Assembly: GCF_902150065.1 (NCBI RefSeq)
Contig: NC_043983.1
Span: forward strand, 8,260,321-8,324,320
DNA from: Myripristis murdjan
Lineage: Eukaryota; Chordata; Actinopteri; Holocentriformes; Holocentridae
Length of the DNA: 64,000 bases
Direction: 5' to 3'
Part shown: positions 14,930 through 35,507 of the stretch, piece after piece
How the letters are laid out: each line of letters begins with the position of its first letter
Numbering within the stretch: position 1 is the first letter of the stretch
The notes under the pieces: model-generated
Seen by the model: only the letters and a program-made list of their open reading frames with translations
Database searches by the model: none
What the model was told of the DNA's origin: nothing
Translations under genes and position numbers: made by a program

Positions 14930-16298
14930 ACTGGCTCAACCATCCCTGCACTCCACCCAGTCTTTCCTTGTGTAACGGAGCTAAATAAATGAGCGGTGCG
15001 GCGCTGTGTCCTCTGTGTTGCCAGGGAGATGGCGACGACCTTTGCTCGGCTCTGTCAGCAGGTGGACCGGACCCAGAAGGAGCTGGAGGCAGAAATCAGC
15101 CAGCTGACAGCCAAGATAGAGCAGCTGGAGACGGTCCAGAGCCGCTCCAAGACCCTACGGTCAGTCCAGCTCCTCTTGTCACAGAGGGCAGCGGTAATCT
15201 GAAGGTTAGAGAAGCGAGTGAGAGACGAGAAGGCGGCGAGATGAATCCCTGGACCGGCTTGGAAAATGTAGTCAGCAAAAAGTAGTGTGGTTTTACTGGG
15301 CAGCTGTGAAGTGTGTGCAGCTGTGTGAATGTGAAGCAGGGCGGTCCTGGAAATACACACAAGTCCAAGGCAAATGTAGGAAGTCTGAAATAGATAGGGA
15401 ATTTTATCATTTCCTTGTCTTGAAAAGTTTTGGACCTGCATTCAAATGAATTTTACTGTTTGTTCATGTGGTTTCTTTGACCCACTAAAGATGTGATATT
15501 TGTTGTGGTGAAGGATTTTTTTAAACCCATATTGTCCATTTTGAACATAAACAGCACACCAGGCAAAATCTTCAAATCCAGTTCACAAATTTTAGTTTTG
15601 AAAAAAAAAAAAATGGGATTTTGAAAAGGAAAGTGTGTAGGAATCAAATGATATGGATGTGAAGCCAAACGATCCAGGGAAATAATGGTTAAAGATAAAT
15701 ACAGTGATAATATTTAAAGGTTCAGATTCAAGCAAAATTGAACTTTGGTAGAGTGTTGGGTTTTTACTTTCCAGTTCAAATGGGAAAATAAGAAAATAGC
15801 TATCTAATTTCCTCAAAAAATGGGCACCAGGACTGTTGTTTAGAATTGGCATAATCCATGCGCGTGTTGGTTCATGTGCTAAAAGTGTCATTTTGGGAGC
15901 TGCTTTTCTGCCCTCTTACAGTGAAGGGAGAGGTAGAAATACAGTCTTGTGGATTAGCAGCCCAGGGCAGCATGGAGCCACTAATGAGGATATTTAGCCA
16001 CCATGCGGACTTATAACACCCAGGGAACTATATAACCCAAAGTTTGTCAAATCAGGATTTGCTAATAATGGTAGCTCAGATGATGTAAAGTTAGATGTTT
16101 GCAGAAGTTTGGAAACTGTACATATTATTGGATAATTATAACATATCTGGGTGATATGGATTTACCATTTTGGAGAAATTAACTTAAACTTCAATCAAGT
16201 GAGTGTAATGTGCTTCTTTCCTCTTTAGACATAAAGCCACAGACCTGGAGAAAAAGTTGGAGGCGTTCACAAACCAGTACCTACAGCCTCAGCAGTGA
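1338..16298 (+). CDS. mfn1: Mitofusin 1, outer mitochondrial membrane fusion GTPase
   Basis: Seventeen coding exons: 1338-1485, 1602-1737, 2085-2247, 3463-3587, 5318-5426, 6658-6765, 6961-7114, 7785-7852, 9525-9646, 9963-10089, 10811-10915, 11360-11462, 12683-12909, 13104-13271, 13577-13773, 15025-15159, 16229-16298. They sum to 2265 nt, giving 754 aa and TGA. Visible motifs are the P-loop GRTSNGKS (residues 94-101), G3 DSPG (190-193) and G4 NRWD (249-252), whose Trp matches the mitofusin dimer-interface Trp. A glycine/valine-rich double membrane segment lies near 612-645 and a C-terminal heptad-rich helix (HR2) near 690-745. The family tethers and fuses outer mitochondrial membranes by GTP hydrolysis. 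The start has a good context (accATGG) 10 nt after an acceptor. Sequence resembles human MFN1 more than MFN2, and the neighbours are those of MFN1. The N-terminus is about 12 residues longer than human. Which teleost copy (mfn1a or mfn1b) cannot be told. Confidence 0.96.
3588..5317. other. mfn1: mfn1 intron 4
   Basis: The largest gap in the 5' half of mfn1 after the exon at 3463-3587. It holds AT-rich unique-looking sequence and an unclassified stretch around 3900-4450 that has the look of an old interspersed repeat but no recognisable ends. No exon, RNA gene or protein similarity was seen. Confidence 0.4.
7851..7880 (+). repeat. (GT)n microsatellite forming the donor of mfn1 exon 8
   Basis: The exon ends at 7852 (TTTGAG) and the intron begins directly with an alternating GT run. 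The 5' splice site is therefore made of the repeat. It matches the donor consensus at +1, +2, +3, +5 and +6 but not at +4. Confidence 0.75.
9792..9823 (+). repeat. Poly-A tract in mfn1 intron 9
   Basis: An uninterrupted run of about 32 A residues between coding exons 9 and 10. No retroposon body or target-site duplication was recognised beside it, so it is listed as simple repeat only. Confidence 0.7.
13942..14259. mobile_element. hAT-like nonautonomous DNA transposon, copy 1 (mfn1 intron 15)
   Basis: Begins TAGGGCTGGCTGATAT and ends near GGCCAGCCCA, the inverted complement of the start. The interior carries the ATATTGTGACAATATTG-like core shared, in one or other orientation, with the copies at 26175-26504 and 56706-56952. 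It is a degraded copy with a poor right end and no clear target-site duplication. No transposase is encoded. Confidence 0.6.
14873..14928 (+). repeat. (TC)n(AC)n compound microsatellite
   Basis: A TC run passes directly into an AC run in mfn1 intron 15, about 100 bp upstream of the exon at 15025. The pyrimidine-rich half may add to the polypyrimidine context of that acceptor, but it lies far from it. Confidence 0.85.
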
Positions 16299-16830
16299 TC
16301 CAGCAGCCACTCCTCCTCACCTCTCCTCCGCTGGGCTCGGGTTGAGTCTGTGCTCCTCGCCGGGCCCGGTCCTCCTCACCTGAACTTCTCTTATCTCCTT
16401 CGCCGCGGTTTTAACGTGGACAGAGAAAGAGACGAGACCCACCAGCCACAGCATTGTGTCCAACTCCTCCTCTTCCTCTCCGCCTCCCAACCTGATGTTT
16501 GTAAAGTAGAACTCAAACCAAGGGGCTGCAGTGAAGAAACTGCAGAGCAAAACTGCCTGTAAAACAAACACCAACATGGACATGTGGTGCATGAAGACGC
16601 TCTGAAAGGCCGTGTTCAAATCACAGTCAGCGTTAAGGCTCGTGGTTGGGTGCTACACACTGATGTGTTAACTGTGAACATGCCTTTTAGACTAACTTTT
16701 GAGATTCAAACAAAGTTGGAGTGTGCATAAGAGTGTAAAAGTAAGTACCTGTTCAGGCGTAAGGCCTGTAAGTTAGTGACAAATTGTAGAAATATATATA
16801 TTTAATAAAGAAAGCAAAAAAATAGATATG
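16299..16830 (+). other. mfn1: mfn1 3' UTR with polyadenylation signal
   Basis: After the TGA at 16296-16298 the sequence is noncoding. The first AATAAA is at 16804-16809, followed by a GT-rich stretch (TGTTTGTG near 16829) that fits a downstream processing element. The 3' UTR would then be about 520 nt. Cleavage is expected within about 25 nt of the signal; the exact end is inferred. Confidence 0.6.
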
Positions 16831-17580
16831 TTTGTGAATTATCAGGAACTAGTTAAATTCACTGCAAGGAAAAAAAATATTCAAAGGGAAGGTCTTTCTT
16901 TGCTTTGAGCTGTATTCATGTTCAACTTTGGAACAATCCATACCATATAGACAAATATTTTGATAACTTCATGTATTTTATAATGTCCTCTGTCGTTTAT
17001 AGCAATTGGACCTGACCTGATATGAGAATTTCTGCAATCTCGACTTTGTAAAACTGTCTTTTTTTCTTGAATGTGAGTTGAAATACCTCCTGATTTCCCA
17101 AATTGTATTAAATATGTTACTATTTAAAATATTTTGTTTTTGTGTGTATATTTGGTGCTTTTTTTCCTTACAAAATGTCACAGAATATTGATTTTTGGAA
17201 ATATTTTGCTATGTAAAATTCCACATTTAGTCATTTGAAAGCAGTGATTTTACAGTGAAAAGCAAATGTTTTCCAGGCAGCAGTCTTGAGATCAGTTGTG
17301 AGTCAAGCAGTAATCTATTATCTGCTTTTCTGTTATGCCAGAAATCTTTTTTTGTAGGTGTCATTTTCCTCTGAAATGGCTGATATCTCATTTAGGCGTG
17401 ACGCTCTTCAGCTGTTTCAACATCACACTCAAAGCACCATCATGACTCACTGTTGCACTCTGTGAACCTGAACCTTTGACCTCATGAACACAGGTTTATA
17501 TATTAAAGTAGAAGGTAAATTTACTGTTCCTAATACTTGATAGATATTTTTGCAACAAGAATCAGGTGAGGTAAGTATTC
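16831..17580. other. Intergenic region between converging mfn1 and gnb4
   Basis: About 750 bp of AT-rich noncoding sequence between the mfn1 polyadenylation signal and the inferred gnb4 3' end. No exon, RNA gene or repeat was recognised. Confidence 0.5.
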
Positions 17581-20500
17581 TTGGTTAAAAGCATTTTTTT
17601 ATTGGTTACAATATCAACTCATGGCAACATATCAGTATCACCAAGCCACTGTACAAATACAAAAAAAAAAAAAAAAGAAAACAATAATCTGGTGTGAAAA
17701 AACTATAAAAATTATTCCATAACAAGTGATTATAATTTCACACAATAGCACTGTAAGAGAATTATGGCACCAAGTCCCTGGTCTTCACTGGCTTAAAACA
17801 CATTACAATAAATAAAAAGAAATCAAAAGGAAACTGTCAGAAAAGTAGAGTAGAGCCAAAGGGCAGTGCATTAAATTGTGATGGTGGTGTGGTGGTGGTG
17901 GTCACGTGTTGTAACACTAATTCAATTGGTGGGGTGTCATTCAAGTTCGCTGTTTTTTTCTTCTGTTTTTAACGTTCCTCATAAAAACGGACATACCTTA
18001 CATATTTAGAAACAAATCAGGAGGGTAGTGCAAATGCAGTTCTCAAAATACTGCCCTGACTTGGAGAAAGCGGACTTGCCAATCTCTCGTTCTGTGAAGC
18101 TGGCCCTGCGGGTGACAGTCTAACCTTATGGCCAGGACGTGTTGTAAAACAAGCATGAAGCTGCTGCGGGAAGGATTTAACCTTGGAGATCCACCAACAA
18201 TCAAAAATTTGTGAGACTGATGCTACTTTTGGCCATAATGCATTAAAAGTTGGCATTTTATACCTTCAAACCGCAGGCTGGAAATCAGCTGATTAATTAA
18301 GGGAATAAACTAGAAAAGTTTTAAAATAATAATAATAAAAAAAACAATGGTGTGGTGAAATGCAATGAGGTTGAGCACCTTTTTGATGAATGAGAATACT
18401 GCACGAGTCAGGCTGAGTGAAAATGCACAGGCACAAAGAAGTGTGGTTACTATCCCAGGTTCCTGCTGCTGATACTGCTGCATTGCACACGGAGCGAGGA
18501 AGTGACTGCCTGCTTATTGTCACTGTCAGTAACAGAGAAAATCCCTTTGTCAGCTGTTAAGGGCTACGGTGTGGTTTTATCTCGCGCAGCTCGCGATGGA
18601 GTCAAAAGTCAGAACCTCAAGTACAAAACGCGAGTCCGTCACTTTGTCGGGTTTCTTCTCGGGAACGTCTCCCGTCTCGTGCCATCCTTTCAAGTTCAGT
18701 CTGAAAAAGAAACCTGAGCCTCGTGAGCACGGATGTCAACCTAATGACACTTTGGGGAACAAAACCCACTTCCTTTCATCAGGCAAGTGATTGGACACAA
18801 GAGGAGATACTGACGGGGTCGTATTCATTCTGACCGGTTTTCAGTTCACAGCTCAGGATCTGTGGATAACATTGGCACAAATGAGAAAGTAACACTTAGT
18901 TCTATTTGTCATCCACATATATCAGCGAGTCCCAGCCCCTCCCACCCCCAACACTGATATGCAACACATACCACATCCTATAGGCACCTCAAGGATGTTC
19001 TCATTCTATTAAAAAACCAAAGAAACAAAAAAACTAACCATTAGCCTTAACATTCTCTCAGAAATGGATTCATTAATGCAAAGCCAGGCTGAAGCAGCTA
19101 AAACGTACAAAAAGAAAACAAAAATCAACAGTCACCAGAATCACGGTATGCCAAAGAGGGGTTTCATTTATAACTGGAGGAACCTTAATAAATACTACAA
19201 ACTGTAAGGTAGTAGTAGAAAGCAGGGTCGTATAAAAAAGTGGTGTGGAGCACTTGCTTTAAGAAGCCGCACGGAGCTGCATGTGGTCACGGTGCTCGTC
19301 TGTAAGCATGCCTTTAGTGTTCACTAGTATTGGAAATGCTATGTGCCTCTCATTTCGGAAAACATTGCAGGCTTTGCGACCTTTCTATTGATCGGTGTGT
19401 AAAAAGGAACAGGGAAACATCGCCGTGGTTGATGCTAGGATTTATACCTTCGATTATGAGCTGTGGGCGTAAGGCAGAATGGAGACGCAACAGTGCCACA
19501 TCTCAGAGCACAAACCCTCCGTTTCCAACACGTGCGGGTCGGATGTGTGTTTCAGAGTGAGGCACCTTAAAACAGCTGATGGGTAGGTCCAATTCACACA
19601 TGGGTGTGTATTAAAAAGCACAGAAAGTCTGTGAAGGAAGAAAAAAAAATGGAAGATACCTGATGAGAAAAAGTCAGAATGAGAGATGCCACCTCTACAG
19701 GTAAATAATCACACGTGCTTGTTGCTTTACATTTGTACTACAGTTTGTGTGTGCATTTCTAGCGCTCTATTAAAGTGTACAATTCTGTCTACCGAGTGTA
19801 CTTTCTTAGCTAGCAATACTTAACTGTTCATTGCATGATTTTGGTGAGGAAAAAAAAAAATCTCTCAAAGCGTTAAATGTGGACAAAAACCCTTGAATTT
19901 CTTCTCTTTTTTTTCTCTTTTGCTTTACAGGCTTGTGGTGGCACTGGGTGATTCAGAGTGGCTAACATGATTTCAGTTCGATGTGGTCACTCAGTTTACA
20001 CCATGTTGGCAACAGAGGGAGGACTTGCAAATCCTTAATTTATATTGTAAAAAAAAAACAAAAGAGGCCACGCTCTGACAGGCATTTCTCTCTCCCCTTC
20101 TTGTCTCGAGACCTCAGAAGCTGCTGGCAGAGTCACTGCTGTCTTTAATGGTCGTGCCCGAAGCCGTGGCCCCTTCACCGTCCTCGCATGTCGGACTGAC
20201 CCCGTTTGTCCATAGGGGCCTCAGTGCTGCTGGCTCACAGGGAACACAACAGCCTCGGCTCTTTGCCATGCCAGTCTTCCATCATTGTCACGTGCAAGGT
20301 CAACTCTGGTGGTGCTTGTCTTTGTCTCATCCTAAAAGTGTAGGTTGGACAGGCCACGAGACACGGGCGGTGCCACCGCGAAGCAAAGCCTCCGTTTCTG
20401 AACAATATTGAGTAAACTTATCAATCACAGTTAGTTGTTGATTTGCACGGACTGGACGTAGTCTTCAGATATTCAGCATGAATGGTTTGAGACCACGATC

Positions 20501-21879
20501 CAGCAAGTTGGGGCCAAAGGACGATACAGGGCCTCCGATTAGAAACAGACATCTTCTATCTTAGCCTAGAGTTCACTGCTTTGTACTTTGGAGCTAAAGC
20601 TGCATCCAGACTAGAATGTACAAAAGGAAACAAACAAACAAAAAAACATATCTTGTTGGCATATAGGCTTTCTCTGTAAAGGCCCACGACAGTGTGGCGG
20701 CGTCCTCTACAAAGAAAACACTGCGGATTGTGGTGAGGATTGCCAACAGTTATGTTAAAAAAAAAAAAAAGAAGAAGTCATCATCACAGCCATCATTCAC
20801 ATGTACACTACTTTTTTAGTTACAGGATGTGTGTGTATGCCTGGTGCCTGTAACCATCACACACACACACACACATGTACACGCACACGCTCATGCACAC
20901 ATACACGAGGAAAGATTAAAATTAAAAGAATGTATTAGCCAAAGGTGGGCCAAAGAGCATTTTGCAGACACTGTTTTTTTTTTGTTTTTTTTTTTAACAT
21001 GTATCCTATTTTGGTGTGAGATGAGTGATGTTTATCAAACAGACCATTTCAAAAAAATGGCAGAAGGATTAGATAATTACAGTTCAAAGTCAATTCATTT
21101 CACTTTGCTGCGACTTGCTGACACTGAATTGTCCTGATGTGGCAAACCCCACCCATCTATTACCAAAGAAGGACACAATAAACACTAACAATTAGTATCT
21201 GCAATGACTGTTTAACCCAGGTCTGGTATTATCTTGTGTAATAATGTGAATATTATGTACATTTGAAATAAAACATAAAACAAAAACCCAAAATCATTAA
21301 AAAAAACAAACAAACAAAAAAAAACAATTAGGGTGGGAAATGAACTACAAAAATATATACATACACATTATATATGCATATATGATGCATATATACACAC
21401 ATAATGCTATACATATATACTGTTTTTATATATACATTTACATATTACACAGAGACTGTCCTCTCGCTTGATGGTAACCATGGTAACATGCGCTTGTTGT
21501 TGCCCCCTGGCTGAGAATTGAAGGAAAGGCAAAACTGTCTCTCCTCATTTTTTTTCCGCCTGTCTTCTATAACTTGTCTTTTACCCTTTTTCTGATTGGA
21601 CAACTCGACTGAAAAGCTCTTTTTGTTGTTGTGTAATAGCTGGGTAAAAAAACGTCTCTTGGAAAGGTAGAAAGAGTTGGTAGTTTTCTCACAGGTGGGC
21701 AGGTCGCCGGTGGAGAGGAGGGCTGGGGAGGGGGGGGTGAGTTAGATTTTGGGTTGACACAGTGTTCACCCCTCAGGTCCAGCCCAGCAGGTTAAGGTGG
21801 AGCAGATGGGTGAGCTGTGTTGGGTCAGGACGGGGGCGGGTTGGAGGGCGGTGAAAAGAGAAGGGGGGCGGGGGTTGGT
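17580..21879 (-). other. gnb4: Probable long 3' UTR of gnb4
   Basis: Downstream of the gnb4 stop, the only minus-strand AATAAA I found before the mfn1 3' end is at 17598-17603 (TTTATT on the + strand). A single 3' UTR of about 4.3 kb is therefore the simplest reading, and human GNB4 also has a long one by memory. The interval contains A-rich runs (about 17660-17676, 20757-20771, 21299-21327), a short CA repeat (about 20857-20876) and AU-rich stretches, but no exon. A minus-strand TGTACATA near 21258 fits a Pumilio site. The extent is inferred. Confidence 0.5.
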
Positions 21880-29872
<7,993 letters not shown>

Positions 29873-29914
29873 TGTCCCTCAGTGATGCGTTCAGGCCACG
29901 CTCTGCTCCGAATA
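29873..29914 (-). other. gnb4: gnb4 5' UTR part of the first coding exon
   Basis: On the minus strand an acceptor (CCAGCCCTGTCAG) precedes about 42 nt of 5' UTR and the start codon at 29870-29872. The upstream intron side is rich in GT, GC and CT repeats. A competing acceptor (CCTGCAG) lies near 30002. Confidence 0.5.
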
Positions 29915-30008
29915 CTGACAGGGCTGGGAAAACACACGCGCGCGCACACTCACACTCACACACACACACTCTCACACGCACGCACTCCTACCAGCTGACA
30001 CCTGCAGG

Positions 30009-30012
<4 letters not shown>

Positions 30013-30080
<68 letters not shown>
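30013..30080 (+). repeat. (AG)n microsatellite upstream of the gnb4 ATG exon
   Basis: About 34 AG units, read as a TC tract on the gnb4 sense strand, about 100 bp upstream of the acceptor at 29915. GT- and GC-rich alternating sequence lies between them (about 29930-29990). Confidence 0.9.
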
Positions 30081-30085
<5 letters not shown>

Positions 30086-31207
30086 CTATAAGTTGAGCAG
30101 ACTGAGTGAGGGATGGGGTGCTTCACACGGGAAGGCTTCCATCAAACAAACAGAAGTATCCTGTGGACTCTGCTGTTTATGGTTTGTTCTGCAGGGGGAA
30201 GGAAGTGCTGTAGGGAGGGTTTTGGGGGGTCTGTCTACCCTGAACCCCGAGTACAGGCACCACAAAGGGTAGCCTGGCTCTTCAAACACCCCCAGTCTGG
30301 TTCAAAAGGCCATCTGAGCCGGGCTTTGACCTTTCCTGACTCAATCGGCCTTTTGTGTTGTTGCTGTTTGCTCGGCCCGCCCCAAAGAGCCGTGCAGAAT
30401 GTTGGACGTGTGAGCTGGGAGAAGGGGTGGGGGGCATGTACTGTAATGAGCTGTGGATGCTTTATTACACAATGTGCGTAAGTTAGAGAGATATTTTTGT
30501 GCGTACGCCTATGTGTGTGTGTATTTCTTCTTTATGTGTGCATGGATAAGTGTGTCAGACTGAGCATCTGTTTGTGTGTGCATGTGTGTGTTGCCCCTTC
30601 CCTTACCTTGGGGAGCCTGAATGTGGGTCACAGAGCACTTACACACTCCTCAGAAATGTTTGGAGCGTCAGCCCCCCGCCATCGCCCCAACCCCCCTCAT
30701 TTTCCAGGCAGTTTTACAGCCTGCTGTCCAGCAGTCTAACCTCCCAGATTAATATTTCAGTTCCACTCTCTATAATTCATCAATTAAGACTGAGTCCAGC
30801 CCATCTTCTCCACAGGAAATCATGCTAATGTAAAGAGGGCAAATTTTGCACATTATCTTCATTTTTCCAGAGGCTTTTAATCCAATGCTTGCTTTACATG
30901 AAGCCTAGTACAACTCTCTTGCCAAAACTGAAACTGAAGGGGCTCAAAGCTAAATACTTCATTTTACATACAGCAGGTTAACACGTCACATTAAGAAACT
31001 GACTGAAAACTCATAGCCCTTTTTAAGCACAATTTTTCTGGACTCACAGTTGAGTTTGTTTTTTACCATTGTGCGTCTGCTGTGCTGACAACCAAGAGCA
31101 TGTCTTGGACTGCTCATCCTGGACTCTCATCTCAGCCAAGGAGACCTTTGACAATAACGAGGCATCAGGGACAAGAGAGCGTTGCAATGCTTTTAGCTGT
31201 CCAAGAG

Positions 31208-31215
31208 TGACGTCA
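31208..31215. promoter_or_regulatory. Consensus CRE (TGACGTCA)
   Basis: A perfect palindromic cAMP response element with extended flanks (GTGACGTCAC) within the probable gnb4 5' intron. The sequence match is certain; function is unknown. Confidence 0.4.
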
Positions 31216-33660
31216 CTCTCCCCCCGCGTCTGACACAATCCCCCTGAAGAGAGGCTCCGCGTCAGCTCGCCTGTGATGTGGTAGTGCTCTACGACCAAGA
31301 TGGATCTATTATATGCCTCTAAAATATGCCACGTCACACAGAGTGCCTCGTGCACTAGCCAACAACCCAACATGACCTTCTATGGTCAGTTAAATATTTT
31401 CAATCGATAATTTCAGCCTGAGGCTTGTGTTGTGAAATGCAATGGAACACGCCGAGGTTTATGATGAAAGGTGATGTTGAAAAATGTGACGTGGCAAGGT
31501 GCTCTTCTAGAATAAACTGGCTAAAAGGTCAGCTAGGTCTGACAGGTCTGACTTGAGACTTGCCTTGCAGGCCTTTTACACACAAACGAGCTGATTATCT
31601 TCCTCAAACTTGGGCGTTGGTAAGTCATCACTAAGCACTTAGAAACCAAAACAGGCTCCACAATGTAAGAGAACCACATACCAACCACAATCACCTAAAG
31701 CTGTGAGATAAGAGTTATTTCTCCTCTAAAATCTCAGCTCATGTTTCAGAGCATTTCAAGTGTGCTGTGTGTTTTTCCTCTAGTTGTATGGCTGGAGTCA
31801 TAAAGCCAGTCAGGCCTGTGCAGACCAAGAGCATGGCACAAGGACAGGGATGACAAAGAGGGAGCTGTCTATTGTTTTGTATGTGGCAGCCAGCTATAGT
31901 AGCCAGGGCTGCTTGGCACAGCCACAGGAAGAGCTCTGTGGGGCTGAGGCTGTCCATGGGACGCTCTGCCCCTCCGACACCATCCATCCAACCTGTTCAG
32001 CAGCACGCCGGACAGCAGAGGAGTGCAGCTGTGCAGAGAGCAGCGATCAGGTGAATCTGTTCAAGTGTGAATGCAAAGCAGGCCTTTGGTGTTAACCTTT
32101 ATTTCACACCAATAATGAAAGTAAAATGTTGTTACCAAGTGTGAATCACTGGCATACAAACACCAGCATACCACTCAAACAGAAACTGAGGAAGCAGGAC
32201 GAGATAGAGAGAGAGAGAGCTGCCTCTTGCCGTAACCTGCCTCCACCCAGATTGGTAAGACAGATTGTCAGTCTCAGGTTGCCATAATGGGCCACCAGTC
32301 ACAATATATTTGTTACAGGAGACTCCCTTGAGTGTATGTGGCCCTGCTGCCACACAGCCACTGGACAGCAAGTTAGCAAGCCAATAAGCTGCATGGGAAC
32401 ATCAGGCTAGTGCATGTTCTTCAGTTTATTTCATCTTGTCAAAACTGAAGAAGAAGATCCACATCAACTATGACACAGAGCCCAGCACCTCACCTCAATA
32501 TGTATCTCACCTTGGGTTTAATCTGTCACTACAGCAGCCTCTGCTCTTCTCATGTCACTTACAGTAGAAACTCATTCACATGAACTTCAGATTTCTAAAA
32601 ATACTGGCTAATTGAGCAGCAGGGGGTGCAGGCAGTGCAGCTGCACCAGGTCCACCAGTGCTGAGGGGGCCACAGGGGCCCTCCAACATGAAATGGCGAG
32701 GAAGTTAAGGAAGTGACATTACTAGCAGACAGCTCCAAAGAAATTCTTGCACTGTGGCTGATTATGAGTGAGCTCTGCACAGACATATGGTAAACATTTG
32801 AATATTTACATTATAACAGCAAATATAACATTCTGTTGGTTGGGCACATTTGTTTTGATTGTTGATGGAAAGCATTCCACCTCCAAGTTACACTGAATAA
32901 AGCCTTTTAGAAAATTTGCATTGCCTACATATTTACTGATCAGACTGAAGATGCAGAGTTCTTATGTACTGTCGACCATATAATGGTTTACCAATATTTT
33001 TAACCAGTATTTGAGCTCTCCCTCTTTTTCTTAATCAAATACCAATGTCCAGATAATTTACCACAGACCGATCATTTATTTGCTTTGTTATAGTAAACAC
33101 AGAAGTTCTGAAGTTGCTGAAGATGCTGAATCACACGATCAGGCTGTCAAACATTTTCTGTGAATTATCCACATGAATATCTTGTCTTAATATCTCTTTA
33201 TGAACGGTATTTAGGAGCTTTTACGGCCATCCATACTGGATAAGCACAGCAAGACAAACAATCTGCATGAAAGTGAAAGTAGGAGGCCAAGCAGCTCCGC
33301 CAGGTGTAAACTTGTTCTGCTAACCCACTGACTATTCCAAACATCCTGGGAATGATGGAAGTATCTGGTGAGTTTCCAGTCAGTCAACAAGCCACATCTC
33401 TTCCTGGCATTAACATCAGAGAAGGCCAGAATTATGTCAAACACCCTTTATGTCAAATGAATTATGGCAAAAATAGTGGTCCAACGGTCCTTGAGGCGAT
33501 TTTAGGACATTCCTCACAAATGTGAAAGTACTTTAGTTTAATGCTTATTCCAATCACTAGATGTACAATGATTGATGTATAACTATGTCTGATTTAATCA
33601 CAGATCTCACTGCCCCACCCCACCTCCACCAGACAGCCATGCCATGTTACATTCAATCAA

Positions 33661-33700
33661 AATAACAACAACAACAACAACAACAACAAAAAAAAAAAAA
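33661..33700 (+). repeat. (CAA)n repeat followed by poly-A
   Basis: About nine CAA units followed by a run of A. This could be the tail of an old retroposon, but no body was recognised. Confidence 0.65.
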
Positions 33701-34830
33701 CTTCTTGGGCGGAGAGATTGTGTGGACAAAACCTTATCAAAAGGAGGTCAAAGTTCTGATGCGTATCTCAGGCATTAACTTGAATGTTTGGGAATCACTG
33801 CTCTATAGTCAATATTTGGGTTACACTGGTGCAAGGCCGATACACAAAGCAATAGTGGCACATGTCAAAAATGGACAGCTTTTATTTGACTGTTGCCATT
33901 TCCTAGTTCATGCTGAGGTGTGGTGGCTGGTTTTGAGCACACAGCTGCCTGAAACACAGCTCTACAGCCCCAGTGGCGTTTGCACATGAAGCTGCAGGTG
34001 GATAGTGAAGTGATGAGCAGCAGTTTTTTGCAAAGTGTTACAATTTAGCAGCAACCACCTCCCGCTCTGACTGGAGGACCTGGCGCTGACAGGAAACACC
34101 AGTACTAATACTCTTCATTTAGAGCACTTTCAGAGAGTTATGAAGTGCCTCATCAAGAGCAATAAGTCAAAACACAAATAAGACTGACTACATAAAGCAG
34201 TAATCAAATAAATATGAGCGATGGTGATAAATGAGAGATAAAAAAAAAAAAAAAAGAAATCACATAGGAGAGTAACATGAGATAGACTGGTGTATGGTGG
34301 CAGCACAACACAGCCTGGTCTCTCGGTGCATCTCCTCAGTCGAGAGAAATTCCTGCTACAAGCAACAATTTGCAGGAGCTAGGCGCCCCTTTTCCCGGCC
34401 AGGCTACCAGCAGCTGCTCGGCTGAGGGCGACTTGTCATGTATAATTGATGGTAAAGAGAGAAATTTGAATATCCAGGGCATCTTGCTCCACATATGAAA
34501 TGACTTTTCTATGAACCGCACAAGTGAACATGCTCTAAGTGGACGCTTTGGTCCTTATATTTCCGCCTGAGAGTCATTTGACAGCCCCGAAAGGCCGCGT
34601 TTTGGTGAATTTTTCACCAGAGGAAAAGCTTGGCTCAGGAGGGGAAAAACACCAGTGAGAGAGCGGTAGTAGTGGGAAACAGTTAGGGAGCGCCATAATA
34701 ATGCACAACACTGAGGGAACATGTCACTTTACGGGCGCTTTAGCATCTCGTCATTATAAAACAAAAGCCGACGAGAGCAAAGCAGGAAATAAAGGCAAGA
34801 AAATAGCAAGATAGAAACACACGTCCTTAC

Positions 34831-35250
34831 CTGAAACAGGCTTTTTTTTTTTCTTTTTCTTTTTTTTGACTCTGTCCGTCCTTCCAATCCGTATCACTCT
34901 GACCCGTTTTCAGATGAAGAGCATGGCCCCGGCTGTGAGATAAACGGCAAAGACAGCTTGCGTTAATTTTAAAACAATTTAACAGCTTTAAAGGGCCAGG
35001 AGCTGGCGCAACTCGGGCAGGAATTGACTAAATTTTCACCAAGCAATCTAATCACCACACCCATGAAACTGGGAACATGGCAACAGCCTACGCCGAGGGG
35101 TGCGCTCACACAAATGCCACACATTTCCGGATTTACTAAGCCGTTATAGCGGGTTATAAGTCAACCTTACCTAAGCAAACTTTTCTGTGTTTACGACCAT
35201 GTTGACGTACTCTTGTTAGAGAGGTCGTTTTCTGCCTGGGTGCGCGATTC
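34831..35250 (-). other. gnb4: Possible noncoding upstream exon(s) and promoter of gnb4
   Basis: Two strong minus-strand donors occur: TTTCAG then GTAAGG at the 34831 edge, and CTTAG then GTAAGG at the 35171 edge. An acceptor-like CTCACAG lies near 34933. One or two noncoding exons (about 34831-34932 and 35171-35250) would lead to the ATG exon across an intron of about 4.9 kb. This rests on splice signals and moderate CpG content only, so another first exon is equally possible. Confidence 0.3.
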
Positions 35251-35425
35251 AACAACAGTGAAACGGGTTGTGAACCCACAGGAAAATGGTACTGTCTGTC
35301 AGCCCCCTCAACAAAAAGGAACAGAATGGGATGGGATACAGGAAACAAATTGTAAACCTACGAAACCTCGTAGTAGTGATTCAGATGGACTTCAACCCGG
35401 GCCAAGCCAGTCTTTTAGTCTAAAA

Positions 35426-35428
<3 letters not shown>

Positions 35429-35502
<74 letters not shown>
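35429..35502 (+). repeat. (TA)n microsatellite
   Basis: About 37 uninterrupted TA units, just upstream of the candidate gnb4 first exon as read on the minus strand. Confidence 0.92.

Positions 35503-35507
<5 letters not shown>

Larger units (their letters stand above)
29915..34830. other. gnb4: Probable 5' intron of gnb4
   Basis: If the upstream exon call is right, this is a 4.9 kb intron. It holds a long GA repeat (30013-30080), a full CRE-like TGACGTCA (31208-31215), a CAA repeat with poly-A (about 33661-33700) and otherwise unique-looking sequence. The readable frames here have no family resemblance and are not called as genes. Confidence 0.35.

Noticed and set aside
1338-16298. Identification as mfn2
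   Set aside because: Remembered MFN1 residues fit better throughout and the neighbouring genes are those of MFN1.
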